Source: Chloroflexota bacterium
Lineage (GTDB): Bacteria; Chloroflexota; Limnocylindria; P2-11E
Direction: 5' to 3'
NCBI GenBank assembly: GCA_027310565.1
Contig: DAIDAP010000010.1
Location: forward strand, 1-45,646
DNA: 45,646 nt
Each line of letters starts with the position of its first letter. The first letter of the stretch is position 1. Made by a program: the position numbers and the translations under genes. Shown here piece by piece: positions 1 through 8,637 of the stretch. Under the pieces are notes generated by a model, which saw only the letters and a list, made by a program, of their open reading frames with translations, was not told the DNA's origin and did not search any database.

Positions 1-138
1 CTCATGAGGCACATCAAGGCGTACATCGCGCGCTGGAACGAGCACCCCACTCCGTTCGTCTGGACCAAGGATCCCTCCCAGATCATCCGCAAGGCGGTCC
101 GGCGCGGTGTTAACAAGACTTCGCAGACGGCGCACTAG
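1..138 (+). pseudogene. IS630-type transposase, C-terminal end only (cut by window edge)
   Basis: The first reading frame is open from base 1 to a TAG at 136-138 and gives 45 residues. The segment with WNEHPTPFVWTKDP followed by a basic tail matches the C-terminus of IS630/Tc1-like DDE transposases, where a WN...PF.WT stretch follows the last catalytic acidic residue. The rest of the gene lies outside the window, so I cannot say whether it is intact. Its stop codon overlaps the csoR stop codon by two bases on the opposite strand, so there is no room for a normal IS right end with a terminal inverted repeat. The element is probably a remnant or was inserted very tightly against csoR. Confidence 0.7.
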
Positions 139-398
139 CGCTTCGTGATCTCGAAGATACCCGCGAGCTCCTCGACCATCTGCGCGCCGCGGCCGTCCTT
201 GAAGGCCGTGGGGACGCAGGTGGAGAGGTGGCCGCGCAGCAGCTCGGCCTCGAACTTCTGGAGGGCGCGCTCCACCGCGTGGGCCTGCTTCAGCACGTCG
301 ACGCAGTAGGTCTCGTCCTCGACCATCTTACGGATGCCGTGGATGTGCCCCTCGATCGAGGCGAGCCTGCTGTCGAGGATCTTGCGGTCCATTCCCAT
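135..398 (-). CDS. csoR: CsoR-family copper-sensing transcriptional repressor
   Basis: 87-residue all-helical DUF156/CsoR-type protein. The family Cu(I) ligand triad Cys-His-Cys is present as C32 (ETYCVDVLKQ), H57 and C61 (RGHLSTCV), which fits copper sensing better than the formaldehyde or nickel branches. CsoR proteins hold their operator until Cu(I) binds. The ATG at 398 is chosen because a strong GGGAGGAG lies 8-10 bases upstream; the frame stays open further upstream but without family similarity. The gene has no immediate co-transcribed partner. A GC-rich inverted repeat next to a TATACT -10 element lies upstream (474-504), so autoregulation is likely. Copper ATPases that CsoR could control are more than 20 kb away in this window. 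Confidence 0.9.
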   Translation of the reverse strand: MGMDRKILDSRLASIEGHIHGIRKMVEDETYCVDVLKQAHAVERALQKFEAELLRGHLSTCVPTAFKDGRGAQMVEELAGIFEITKR

Positions 399-691
399 CT
401 CAAACGCTCCTCCCGCGGGAAACCTTCCACGAACGTCCCGCCGCGGCCGTCGTCCCTGAAGCGAGCCTGACACAGTATACCCCCCTTCCCCAGGGGAGAG
501 GGGTCGAGCCCCGGCCGGGCCCGCCAGGAGACCCGGCCGCGATAAGAAGCGCGATACCGCGCCTCATCCCGCCGTGCCGTCGTCCCGGTCGCCGAGCGCG
601 ACCGGCATAGCGCGAGGGGCCGTATATGCTGTGCCCCGCCCAGTTGGTCCCGTTCCTACTAGGGCGGCTAGTAGTTGAGGAGGAGACGCAG
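399..691. other. Divergent intergenic region between csoR and the first ABC transporter
   Basis: 293 bases without a convincing gene. It contains the csoR ribosome binding site and promoter/operator. On the plus side there is a TATGCT -10-like hexamer at 625-630 without a good -35 box, and the GAGGAGGAG ribosome binding site (about 676-684) of the lipoprotein gene. Short open frames across it have no recognisable product. Confidence 0.5.
474..504 (-). promoter_or_regulatory. csoR promoter with putative CsoR operator
   Basis: On the minus strand a TATACT hexamer (479 to 474) fits a sigma-70 -10 box about 75 bases before the csoR ATG. Directly upstream is an imperfect inverted repeat: arms CCCCCTTCCCC (481-491) and GGGGAGAGGGG (493-503) around one A, with two mismatches. 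CsoR operators known from other bacteria are GC-rich C-tract/G-tract inverted repeats overlapping the promoter, often reading TACCCC...GGGG, and this site has that form. The assignment is by resemblance only. Confidence 0.5.
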
Positions 692-2356
692 ATGAGGCTT
701 TGGCGGAGGATGGCACTCGCGGTCATCGCGGCGGCCCTGCTCCTGGGGGCCTGCGCGCCGGCGCCGGCGCCCGGCGCCCAGACATCCCCGACCGCGGCGG
801 GACAGGCGTCGCCGACGGTGGCGGCGGCCAAGACCGTCGACCTGCTGAAGGTCGGCACGACGCAGGACGAATCGAGCTGGAACCCCTACACCTACAACTC
901 CGGCTACCCCGGCTGGACCGTGCTGCTCATGCAGTTCGACACGCTCATGGCGTTCGACCTGAACAACGTGCCGCAGCCGTGGCTCGCCAAGACCGTCGAG
1001 GCGAGCGCCGACAGCAAGACCTGGACGCTCACGCTCGAGTCGGGCGTGAAGTGGCAGGACGGCACGCCGTTCACCGCGCAGGACGTGAAGTTCACGATCG
1101 AGTACTTCCAGAAGAACATCCACGGCCGCTTCTCCACGCCGCTGCGTGACGTGGACTCGATCACGGTCCAGGGGACCGACAAGCTCGTCATCACGATCAA
1201 GGCCCCCAAGCCCGGCTGGCGCTCGCAGGCGCTCGCCGACGTCCCGATGCTCCCCGACCACATCTGGGGCGCCTACACCGGCGACCCGAAGAAGGCGACC
1301 GACCTCAAGTTCAGCATCGGCACCGGCCCCTACCAGCTCGTCGAGTACCAGCCCGACCAGCTGTACCGCTTCAAAGCGAACCAGAGCTACTTCAAGGGCA
1401 AGCCGCTGGTCAACGAGATCGTCATGCCGATCATCAAGGAGGCCAACTCGACGTTCGCCGCGGTGAAGACCGGCGAGCTCGACACGACCGTCCGCCCGCT
1501 CCAGCCCGAGCTGGTGGCCGACTTCAAGGCCACGGCCGGCATGAAGATCGCGCAGGGCCCGGAGTTCAACTCGTCGGGCTTCTGGGTGAACACCGAGCGG
1601 CCGGGTCTCAACCGCAAGGAGGTCCGTCAGGCCATCTCGCTGGCGATCGACCGGCAGAAGCTCATCGACACCGTGTACCTCGGCGCGGCGACGCTCGGGA
1701 GCCCCGGCTTCGTGCATCCGGAGAACGCCTTCGCGAACCCCGCCGTCACCAAGCCGGTTTACGACGTGGCCAAGGCGAACGCGCTCCTCGACGGAATCGG
1801 CGCGGCCAAGGGCGCCGACGGCGTCCGCGCGCTCGGCGGGGCGAAGTTCTCGTGGGAGATCATCGTCCAGAACACCGATCCGCTCGCGGTGCGCAGCGCC
1901 GAGCTGATGTCGCAGATGCTCAAGGGCATCGCCATCACCACGACGGTGAAGGTGCTCGACCGCAACGCCTGGGTGGCAAAGGCCTGGCCCGAGTTCGACG
2001 TCCGCAAGGGACGCGACTACGACCTCTCGCTCGCCGGCTGGACCGCCCCGACGCAGTTCGAGGCCGGACGGCTCGTCGAGCAGATCCACTCCGACCCGCT
2101 CGTGGGCAGCCTCAACGTCTACGGCTTCAAGGACGCGGCGGGTGACAAGCTCGCCGAGCAGCTGCGCGACGAGGGCGACCCCGCCAAGCGCAAGGCGCTC
2201 GCCCAGCAGATGCAGGCGTACATCGCGGACCAGCTCCCGATCATCACCACGCTCTACCGGGACGGGGTCTACGCGTACAAGCAGGCCACGTTCGACGGCT
2301 GGCGGTTCCAGAAGGGTCTCGGCATCTTCCAGAAGAACTCGTTCCTCCCGCGGTAG
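692..2356 (+). CDS. Peptide/nickel-type ABC transporter substrate-binding lipoprotein (first system)
   Basis: 554 residues, SBP_bac_5 family. The N-terminus has two Arg, a hydrophobic stretch and a lipobox ending LLLGAC, then an Ala/Pro/Thr-rich linker, so the mature protein should be a membrane-tethered lipoprotein. The body has the family hallmarks: WTLTLESGVKWQDGTPFTAQDV near residues 115-140, FSIGTGPY, and FWVNTERPGLNRKEVRQAISLAIDR near the middle. It should capture oligopeptides or similar solutes and deliver them to the permeases encoded next. The ATG at 692 is preferred over the upstream in-frame start at 626 because GAGGAGGAG precedes it and the signal peptide begins there. The substrate cannot be told from sequence. 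Confidence 0.93.
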   Translation: MRLWRRMALAVIAAALLLGACAPAPAPGAQTSPTAAGQASPTVAAAKTVDLLKVGTTQDESSWNPYTYNSGYPGWTVLLMQFDTLMAFDLNNVPQPWLAKTVEASADSKTWTLTLESGVKWQDGTPFTAQDVKFTIEYFQKNIHGRFSTPLRDVDSITVQGTDKLVITIKAPKPGWRSQALADVPMLPDHIWGAYTGDPKKATDLKFSIGTGPYQLVEYQPDQLYRFKANQSYFKGKPLVNEIVMPIIKEANSTFAAVKTGELDTTVRPLQPELVADFKATAGMKIAQGPEFNSSGFWVNTERPGLNRKEVRQAISLAIDRQKLIDTVYLGAATLGSPGFVHPENAFANPAVTKPVYDVAKANALLDGIGAAKGADGVRALGGAKFSWEIIVQNTDPLAVRSAELMSQMLKGIAITTTVKVLDRNAWVAKAWPEFDVRKGRDYDLSLAGWTAPTQFEAGRLVEQIHSDPLVGSLNVYGFKDAAGDKLAEQLRDEGDPAKRKALAQQMQAYIADQLPIITTLYRDGVYAYKQATFDGWRFQKGLGIFQKNSFLPR

Positions 2357-2380
2357 CGGAGAGGCAGGAGGCGAGCGCGT

Positions 2381-3355
2381 ATGGCGCGATTCTTCGCCGC
2401 GAAGATCGCCCAGTACGCGCTCGTCCTCCTGGTCGCGCTCACCCTGAACTTCCTGCTGCCCCGCTTCATGCCCGGCGACCCGCTCCAGTACATCGTGGGA
2501 GAGGACATCGGCCGCCTCACGCCCGCCGAGCGGGACGCGATCCGCGTGCAGTACGGCCTCGACCGCCCGGTGGTCGAACAGTTCGCGCGCTACGTCGGCG
2601 ACCTCGCGCGCGGCGACCTCGGCTGGTCCATCGGGCGCAAGGCGCCGATCGGCGACGTGCTGAAGGAGCGGCTGCCGCCCACCGTCCTGCTGACCGGCGC
2701 CGCGCTCATCCTGTCCACGCTCATCGGCGTCGCGCTCGGCGCCTTCGCCGCGTGGCGGCGGGGGAGGCGCTCGGACCTCGGGATCCTCACCGGCTTCATC
2801 TTCCTCGAGTCCATGCCCGCCTTCTGGGTGGGCATGCTGCTCATCGCGATCTTCAGCGTGAACCTGCGCGTCCTGCCGATCTTCGGCATGGAGACGCCCT
2901 ACGTGCGGTACGAGGGGCTGCGCCGCGTCGCCGACATCGGCCAGCACCTCGTCCTCCCGCTCGCGACCCTCACGATCGTGTCGATCTCGGCGATGTTCCT
3001 CACGGCGCGGTACTCGATGCTCGGCGTGCTCGGCGAGGAGTACATCACGGTCGCGCGGGCGAAGGGCCTGCGCGAGACGTGGGTGCTCTTCCGTCACGCG
3101 CTGCGCAACGCGCTCCTGCCGGTCGCGACGCTCTTCATGCTCCGCGTGGGCTTCGTCATCAGCGGGGCGGTCGTCGTCGAGACGGTGTTCAACTGGCCCG
3201 GCGTCGGCCGCATGCTCTTCGACGCGGTGCTCGCCCGGGACTACCCGCTCCTCCAGGCGGGATTCATCCTGACCACCTTCGCCGTCGTCGCCGCGAACGC
3301 GCTGGTGGACGTCGTGTACCCGTTCCTCGATCCGCGCGTGCGGGTCCATGGATAG
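2381..3355 (+). CDS. ABC transporter permease, DppB/OppB type (first system)
   Basis: 324 residues with about six transmembrane helices. The N-terminal signature of the DppB branch (helix 1, then MPGDPLQYIVGED) and the EAA loop region (YITVARAKGLRETWVLFRHALRNALLP) that contacts the ATPase are clear, and the C-terminus ends VVYPFLDPRVRV as is typical. It forms half of the translocation pore with the following permease. A ribosome binding site GGCAGGAGG lies upstream, 24 bases after the lipoprotein gene stop. The gene overlaps the next permease gene by 8 bases. No ATPase gene follows, so the ATP-hydrolysing subunits must come from elsewhere. Confidence 0.93.
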   Translation: MARFFAAKIAQYALVLLVALTLNFLLPRFMPGDPLQYIVGEDIGRLTPAERDAIRVQYGLDRPVVEQFARYVGDLARGDLGWSIGRKAPIGDVLKERLPPTVLLTGAALILSTLIGVALGAFAAWRRGRRSDLGILTGFIFLESMPAFWVGMLLIAIFSVNLRVLPIFGMETPYVRYEGLRRVADIGQHLVLPLATLTIVSISAMFLTARYSMLGVLGEEYITVARAKGLRETWVLFRHALRNALLPVATLFMLRVGFVISGAVVVETVFNWPGVGRMLFDAVLARDYPLLQAGFILTTFAVVAANALVDVVYPFLDPRVRVHG

Positions 3356-4220
3356 GGCGCAGCCGCTCGCCGTCGCCGCGCCCGCGCGCCGCCCGCGGCT
3401 GCCGCGGATCGGCGTCATCAGCGCGGTCGGCGGCGGCCTCCTGCTGATCCTCGCCGTCAGCGCGGTCTTCGCGCCCCTCGTCGCGCCGTGGGATCCGTCG
3501 ATCGCCACCGGCGCGCCGTTCGAGCGCCCGTCCGCGCGTCATCTGCTCGGCACCAACGACGTCGGCCAGGACATCCTCTCCGAGCTCATCTGGGGCAGCC
3601 GCATCTCGCTCACGGTCGGAGTGCTCGCCGCGCTCGTCGCGACGAGCATCGGTACGGTGGTCGGCGCGGTCTCGGGATTCTTCCGCGGCCCGGTGGACGC
3701 GTTCTTCATGCGGGTCGTGGACGTCGTCCTGTCCCTTCCCTTCCTCCCGCTCATGATCCTGCTCGCCGCGTTCCTCGGCCCGAGCCTGCTCACCATCGTC
3801 CTGGTGGTGGGCCTGGTGGTGTGGGCACGGCCGTCGCGGATCATCCGCTCGCAGGTGCTCTCGCTCGCCGGCCGCGAGTACATCACGGCCGCCCGCGCGG
3901 TGGGCGCGAGCGACACGCGGATCCTCGTGCGGCACATCATCCCGGGCGTCGGAGCGCTCATCGTCGTGGAGTTCGTGCAGGCCGCGGCCGGCGCGATCCT
4001 CATCGAGTCCTCGCTCTCCTTCCTCGGCCTGGGCGACCCGATCCAGAAGAGCTGGGGCTCGGTCCTCTACTACGCGCAGGCGCGCAGCGCCTTCCTCTCC
4101 GGCGCGTGGCTGTGGTGGGTCATCCCGCCGGGCGTCGCGATCACGGCCACGGTGCTCGGCTTCGCGCTCATCGCCTTCTCGCTCGAGCGCGTCGTCAACC
4201 CGCGGCTGCGCCAGCGCTGA
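3348..4220 (+). CDS. ABC transporter permease, DppC/OppC type (first system)
   Basis: 290 residues, DppC branch: a cytoplasmic N-terminus, one helix, a periplasmic loop with HLLGTNDVGQDILSELIWGSR (about residues 65-85), then five more helices. The EAA loop reads YITAARAVGASDTRILVRHIIPG. The C-terminus VVNPRLRQ is a short form of the usual ending. It pairs with the product of 2381-3355. The start codon lies inside the end of the preceding gene, which suggests coupled translation. The next gene, a NIF3 homologue, begins two bases after the stop. Confidence 0.92.
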   Translation: MDRAQPLAVAAPARRPRLPRIGVISAVGGGLLLILAVSAVFAPLVAPWDPSIATGAPFERPSARHLLGTNDVGQDILSELIWGSRISLTVGVLAALVATSIGTVVGAVSGFFRGPVDAFFMRVVDVVLSLPFLPLMILLAAFLGPSLLTIVLVVGLVVWARPSRIIRSQVLSLAGREYITAARAVGASDTRILVRHIIPGVGALIVVEFVQAAAGAILIESSLSFLGLGDPIQKSWGSVLYYAQARSAFLSGAWLWWVIPPGVAITATVLGFALIAFSLERVVNPRLRQR

Positions 4221-4222
4221 AC

Positions 4223-4972
4223 GTGCGCGCGCGCCTCGTCGACGTCGTCGCCTTCCTCGACGAGCGCCTGCGCATCGCCGCGTTCGACGAGCCGGGCGCG
4301 AACGGGCTGCTCGTCGACGGGCCGGCCGAGGTGGAGCGCGTCGCGGTCGCCGTGACGACCTCGTACCACGCGATCCGCGCCGCGCACGCGGCGGGCGCGC
4401 GGCTCCTGGTCACGCACCACCCGACGTGGGAGCGCTTCGACGGCGAGCACGCCGCGCGCAAGGTGGCCCTCCTGCGCGAGCTCGGGCTCGCGCACTACGC
4501 CGCGCACTCGTCGCTCGACGGCGCCGAGGGCATCAGCAACTCCGACGGCCTCGCGCGCGCGGCCGGCGTGCGCGTCGAGCGTCGGTTCCTCGCGTACTGC
4601 GGCGGGCTCGCCGGCGTGATCGGCTCCGCGGACGGGACGTTCGACGAGCTCGTCGCCCGCCTGCGCACGGCGCTCGGCCCGCACGTCGCCGTGTGGCGGA
4701 ACACCGACGCCTTCGGCCGCGTCGCCCTCGCGTCGGGACGCGCGGACGCGGCCGCGGCGATCGCCGAGGCGCGCGCGCTCGGCGCGGACACCTACGTGAC
4801 CGGCGAGGGGTCGATGTGGACGAAGCTCTACGCGCGGGAGAGCGGGGTGAGCCTCGTGTTCGGCACGCACCATCTCACCGAGACCTTCGGCGTGCGCTCG
4901 CTCGCGTCGGAGATCGAGCGGCGCTTCGGCCTGCCCACCGGCTACGTCGACGAGGAGGAGGACATCCGCTGA
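4223..4972 (+). CDS. NIF3-family dinuclear metal-binding protein
   Basis: 249 residues from a GTG start at 4223, two bases after the permease stop. The NIF3/YbgI family metal-site motifs are visible: LLVTHHPTWE (about residues 55-65), YAAHSSLDGAEG (about 92-103) and a C-terminal VFGTHHLTETFG that supplies the remaining His and Glu ligands. Family members form hexameric rings with two-metal centres; they are annotated as GTP cyclohydrolase type 2-like, but the cellular role is unsettled. This is the short form without the central PII-like insertion. The tight spacing puts it in the peptide transporter operon, so a link to peptide breakdown is possible but unproved. Confidence 0.88.
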   Translation: MRARLVDVVAFLDERLRIAAFDEPGANGLLVDGPAEVERVAVAVTTSYHAIRAAHAAGARLLVTHHPTWERFDGEHAARKVALLRELGLAHYAAHSSLDGAEGISNSDGLARAAGVRVERRFLAYCGGLAGVIGSADGTFDELVARLRTALGPHVAVWRNTDAFGRVALASGRADAAAAIAEARALGADTYVTGEGSMWTKLYARESGVSLVFGTHHLTETFGVRSLASEIERRFGLPTGYVDEEEDIR

Positions 4973-5011
4973 CGATCGCCTCCTCGCGCCGGCGCGACGC
5001 CGCGGGCGTGG

Positions 5012-5917
5012 TCAGTCGCGCAGGTGCGGATCGAAGGCGTCGCGCAGGCCGTCGCCGAGCAGGTTGAACCCCACGACGACGATGCTGATCGCGAGGCCGG
5101 GGAAGAGCATGAGCTGCGGCGCCGAGCCGATGAACGCCCGGCCGTCGTTCAGCATCGCCCCCCACTCCGGCGTCGGCGGCTGCGCCCCGAGGCCGAGGAA
5201 CGACAGTCCCGAGATCGTGAGGATGAGCCCGCCCATCTCGAGGCTGGCGAGGACGAGGATCGGCGGCAGGACGTTCGGCAGGAGGTGCCGCGCGAGGATG
5301 CGCGCGTCGCGCACCCCGGTGGCGCGCGCCGCCTCGACGTACTGCCGCTCGCGGGCCGCCAGGACCTGGCCGCGCATGACGCGCGCGTAGTCCGCCCACG
5401 CGACCGTGACGATCCCGATCATCACGCTCGCGATGCTCGGCCCGAGCACGCCCGCGATCGCGAGCGCCAGGATCAGCGCGGGGAACGCCAGCAGCACGTC
5501 GACGACGCGCATGAGCAGATCGTCGAGCAGGCCGCCGTAGAAGCCCGCGATCATGCCGAGCCCCACGCCGATGGTGAGGATGAGGAGCGCGGCCAGCCCC
5601 GCGGTTCCGAGCGAGAGGCGGGCACCCCAGATGAGGCGGCTCAGGATGTCGCGTCCGAGGTTGTCGGTCCCGAGCGGCGCGTCGGGCGAGGGCGGCGCGA
5701 GACGGCGGAGCGCATCGACCCGCGTCGGGTCGTCCGGCGCGAGCAGCGGCGCGGCGAGGGCGACGAGCGCGACGACGACGACGATGACGAGGCCCACCAC
5801 GCCGGTGCGATGCCCGAGCAGGGCCCGCAGCACGCCGGGGCGCGACGAGGCCGGCGCGAGCGCGTCGGCGTCCGCGACCGCCTCGGCGAGCGTGTCGCGC
5901 GACTTCGTGCCGATCAC
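5012..5917 (-). CDS. ABC transporter permease, DppC type (second system)
   Basis: 301 residues. The DppC hallmarks are present: APLGTDNLGRDILSRLIWGAR, the EAA loop YVEAARATGVRDARILARHLLPN, and a C-terminus LLGDGLRDAFDPHLRD typical of the family. The GTG at 5917 overlaps the stop of the upstream permease gene in a GTGA tetranucleotide (5914-5917), with GAGGA just upstream, so translation is coupled. The upstream in-frame extension is only the shadow of the other permease. It is the last gene of the second importer operon and converges with the NIF3 gene. Confidence 0.93.
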   Translation of the reverse strand: MIGTKSRDTLAEAVADADALAPASSRPGVLRALLGHRTGVVGLVIVVVVALVALAAPLLAPDDPTRVDALRRLAPPSPDAPLGTDNLGRDILSRLIWGARLSLGTAGLAALLILTIGVGLGMIAGFYGGLLDDLLMRVVDVLLAFPALILALAIAGVLGPSIASVMIGIVTVAWADYARVMRGQVLAARERQYVEAARATGVRDARILARHLLPNVLPPILVLASLEMGGLILTISGLSFLGLGAQPPTPEWGAMLNDGRAFIGSAPQLMLFPGLAISIVVVGFNLLGDGLRDAFDPHLRD

Positions 5918-6858
5918 CGGTTCCTCGCCCCCAGGCGTACGCGCGGGTCGAGCCACACGTAGGACACGTCCACCGTGAGGTTCACCAGGAGCACGATCGT
6001 GCCAGTGAACAGCACGAAACCCTGGATCGTCGGGTAGTCGCGGTTGAAGATCGAGTCGACGACGTACTTGCCGATGCCCGGCCAGGCGAAGATCGTCTCG
6101 ACGATCACCGCGCCGCCGAGCAGCGCGGCGAGGCGGATGCCGGTGACCGTGACGATCGCGGTGAGCGCGTTGCGCAGAGCGTGCCCGACGATGACGGCGC
6201 GCTCGCGCAGCCCCTTGGCGCGCGCGGTACGGACGTAGTCCTGGACGAGCTCCTCGAGCATGGCCGAGCGCGTGAGGCGGGTGAGGCTCGCGGCCGCGCC
6301 GATGGCCAGGGTGAGCGCGGGGAGGATGACGTTGCGGGGCTCGGCGGCGCCCGCGACCGGAAGCAGCCGCAACCGCACGGCGAACAGGAGGATGAGCAGG
6401 TACGCCAGCCAGAAGCTCGGGACCGACGCGCCGACGAGCGCGCCGATCCGCGCGAGCTGGTCGAGGGACGACTCGCGGAACAGCGCGGAGATGATCCCGA
6501 GCGGGATGGCGATGAGCAGACCGAGCGTCACGGCGATGAGAGCGAGCACCGCCGTGCGCGGAAAGCGGTCGGCGAGCGACTGGAGGACGGGCTCGCCCGT
6601 GCGGATGGACCGGCCGAGATCGCCGCGCACCGCGCTCGAGAGCCAGCGGACGTAGCGCACCGGCCCGGGCTGATCCAGGCCGAGCTCGCGGCGCATCGCC
6701 GTCACCTGCTCCGGGGACGGCGCGTCGATCCCGCCCTGCTGGAGCACCTGGCGCGCTGGATCGCCGGGGGCGATGAGCGACAGCGCGAAGGCGAGGATCG
6801 AGATGCCGATCCACACCGGAACGAGATACAGGAGCCGCCGGGCGATGTAGCCGAGCAC
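5914..6858 (-). CDS. ABC transporter permease, DppB type (second system)
   Basis: 314 residues with six predicted helices. It begins MLGYIARRLLYLVPVWIGIS, the usual DppB opening, followed by IAPGDPARQVLQQGG, and has the EAA loop VRTARAKGLRERAVIVGHALRNAL and the terminal VWLDPRVRLG. The GTG at 6858 has GAGGTGA about 7 bases upstream. The gene lies 84 bases after the lipoprotein gene stop, and that gap holds a perfect 17-bp stem-loop (6881-6922). It forms a heterodimeric pore with the product of 5012-5917. Confidence 0.93.
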   Translation of the reverse strand: MLGYIARRLLYLVPVWIGISILAFALSLIAPGDPARQVLQQGGIDAPSPEQVTAMRRELGLDQPGPVRYVRWLSSAVRGDLGRSIRTGEPVLQSLADRFPRTAVLALIAVTLGLLIAIPLGIISALFRESSLDQLARIGALVGASVPSFWLAYLLILLFAVRLRLLPVAGAAEPRNVILPALTLAIGAAASLTRLTRSAMLEELVQDYVRTARAKGLRERAVIVGHALRNALTAIVTVTGIRLAALLGGAVIVETIFAWPGIGKYVVDSIFNRDYPTIQGFVLFTGTIVLLVNLTVDVSYVWLDPRVRLGARNR

Positions 6859-6880
6859 GGGGTCACCTCGCCGTCGCGCG

Positions 6881-6922
6881 CCGTTGGGTCACCGGTGAGA
6901 ACGCACACCGGTGACCCAACGG
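6881..6922 (-). terminator. Perfect 17-bp stem-loop between lipoprotein and permease genes
   Basis: The arms CCGTTGGGTCACCGGTG (6881-6897) and its exact reverse complement (6906-6922) flank an 8-base loop. It lies 20 bases after the lipoprotein gene stop and 22 bases before the permease start on the minus strand. There is no run of T after the stem, so it is unlikely to be a full intrinsic terminator. Such intercistronic hairpins commonly stabilise the upstream part of importer mRNAs or attenuate read-through, giving more binding protein than permease. Confidence 0.7.
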
Positions 6923-6942
6923 ATGGTACGCGAGGAGCGCTC

Positions 6943-8544
6943 CTACTTCGCGAGCTTCACGCTGTCCCAGCGCTGCTGCACGCCCGCGGGGTGGACGACG
7001 AAGTCGAGCACCTTCTTGCTGATGCCGTTGATGCGGTACGTCCCCGCGAGCGGGATGACGACGAACTGCTCGTCGACGAGGAGCTTCATCGCGTCCGCCG
7101 CCGCCTTCTGCACGTCCGCCGTGGACGTCGCCTCGCGACAGCGCTTGATCGTCGCGTCGAACGATTCGCCGGGCGCGAACGAGTTGCCGTACATGTTCGA
7201 CTCCTCGTCGCCACCCGGGATCGGGCTCGAGAAGAGGAGGTCGGGGAGGAAGCACGGGTTGCCGTCGTTCTGGCTGCCCGCCTCGACCCAGAGGTCGCCG
7301 TCGCCCTTCGCGAGGCGAGCCTCGTAGCTCGCGGTGTCGGGGGTGGTCACGATCTTCGCGTCGATGCCGATCTCCTTGAGCTGCGCCTGCGCGAACTCGG
7401 GCATCGGCTTGTGCGTGTCGGCGTTCGGGAAGCCCACGACCATCGTCAGCTGGAGCTTGCGGCCGTTCTTCTCGCGGATGCCGTCGGACGCGGCCTTCCA
7501 GCCGGCGTCGTCGAGGATCTTCTTCGCCTTGGCGACGTCGCGGTCCGTGCCGGTGATGCGGCCGGCCTCGGAGCCGAGGATGGCCGGCGGGATCATCGTC
7601 TGGATGACCTCGGCGTTCCCCTGCCAGACGCTCTCGACGACCTGCTTCTTGTCGATGGCGTAGGCGAGGGCCTGGCGGACGGCCTTGTCCTGGCCGAGGT
7701 CGTAGCCCTCCTTCGGACGGATCTTCACGTAGATCGCCTCGTAGGCGCCGACCTTCGAGCGGCTCACGGTGAAGTCACCGGTGATCGTCTTCGCCGACTC
7801 CTTCGGGATGTCGCTGATCTGCACCTCACCGGCCTGGAGGGCGAGGACGCGCGTGTTCGCGTCCGGGATGAAGCGGAAGGTGATCTTGCGCAGCGTGGGC
7901 TTGCCGCCCCAGTAGTCGTCGTTCGCCTCGACCACGATGCGCTGGTCCTTCACGTATTCCACGAACTTGAACGGGCCGGTCCCCATGGGCTTCGCCGCGT
8001 CCGAGCCGGCCTTGGCGATGCTCCAGGTGGGGTGGACGAGCTGCTGGAGCGCGCGCAGGTTCTGCCCCTTCGGCGTGATGTCCACGGTGAGGTCGTCGAC
8101 GGCGACGGCCGACTGCTCGGAGACGCCCACGGTCCCGCCGCCCTGCTTCGCGATGCGCTGGATCGACCAGACCACGTCCTTCGAGGTGAAAGGCGTGCCG
8201 TCGTGGAACTTCACCCCCGAGCGCAGCGTGAACCGATAGGTGTTCGGCGACCGGAACTCCCACTTCGTCGCCAGCCCGGGCATGACCTGGTAGTCCGGTG
8301 ACAGGGTCACCAGCGTGTCGAAGATGTTCGCGTTGAGCGGGTACATGCCGATCGTCGTGCGCTTGTCGTCGTTGCGGTAGCCGTCGGCCGCCGTCGCGAC
8401 CGTGAGCTCCTGCACCGCCGCGAGCTCCGCCTTCGCGGTCCCCGTCGCGCCGGGACCGCCTGTCGTCCCGCTGCACGCCGTCGCGACGATGAGCGCGACC
8501 AGACCCATGACCGCCGCGCGAAGCACGCGTCTCTTCCTGAGCAC
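6943..8544 (-). CDS. Peptide/nickel-type ABC substrate-binding lipoprotein (second system)
   Basis: 533 residues, SBP_bac_5 family. The N-terminus is basic (LRKRRVLR), then hydrophobic, ending in ALIVATACSG, a plausible lipobox, followed by a Gly/Thr linker. Family motifs: YRFTLRSGVKFHDGTPFTSKDV (split here only by function, about residues 105-127), PMGTGPFKFVEY and KAVRQALAYAIDKKQVVE. I take the GTG at 8544 as start because GGGAGGG sits 7 bases upstream; the TTG at 8550 has this site too close. A promoter is visible upstream (8574-8602). The solute is unknown. Confidence 0.92.
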   Translation of the reverse strand: MLRKRRVLRAAVMGLVALIVATACSGTTGGPGATGTAKAELAAVQELTVATAADGYRNDDKRTTIGMYPLNANIFDTLVTLSPDYQVMPGLATKWEFRSPNTYRFTLRSGVKFHDGTPFTSKDVVWSIQRIAKQGGGTVGVSEQSAVAVDDLTVDITPKGQNLRALQQLVHPTWSIAKAGSDAAKPMGTGPFKFVEYVKDQRIVVEANDDYWGGKPTLRKITFRFIPDANTRVLALQAGEVQISDIPKESAKTITGDFTVSRSKVGAYEAIYVKIRPKEGYDLGQDKAVRQALAYAIDKKQVVESVWQGNAEVIQTMIPPAILGSEAGRITGTDRDVAKAKKILDDAGWKAASDGIREKNGRKLQLTMVVGFPNADTHKPMPEFAQAQLKEIGIDAKIVTTPDTASYEARLAKGDGDLWVEAGSQNDGNPCFLPDLLFSSPIPGGDEESNMYGNSFAPGESFDATIKRCREATSTADVQKAAADAMKLLVDEQFVVIPLAGTYRINGISKKVLDFVVHPAGVQQRWDSVKLAK

Positions 8545-8573
8545 TTCCAAACCCTCCCGTCCCGTGAACCGCG

Positions 8574-8602
8574 AACCTACAGCGGCGCTCGGTGCGCGTC
8601 AA
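8574..8602 (-). promoter_or_regulatory. Sigma-70-type promoter for the second importer operon
   Basis: On the minus strand TTGACG (8602-8597), a 17-base spacer, and TAGGTT (8579-8574) match a housekeeping promoter well. The predicted start point near 8567 leaves a leader of about 23 bases before the GTG at 8544, which includes the ribosome binding site. It sits in the 93-base gap after the third importer operon. Confidence 0.6.
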
Positions 8603-8637
8603 AGCCGGCGCGCGACGATCGAGCGGGGGACCGGGGC

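Noticed and set aside
1-138. A complete insertion sequence at the left edge
   Set aside because: Only 45 codons are in the window and no terminal inverted repeat follows the stop codon before csoR begins.
668-3508. A 946-codon open frame antisense to the first importer, and similar giant frames at 22161-25334 (+), 27808-30345 (+) and 39308-42334 (+)
   Set aside because: Their Arg/Asp/Glu/His/Val-rich, domain-free translations are the usual complement-frame shadows of GC-rich genes, and each lies opposite a well-identified gene.
5012-6814. A 600-codon frame that appears to fuse two permeases
   Set aside because: Only the part from GTG 5917 is permease-like; upstream the frame is out of phase with the second permease gene, which has its own good start and motifs.
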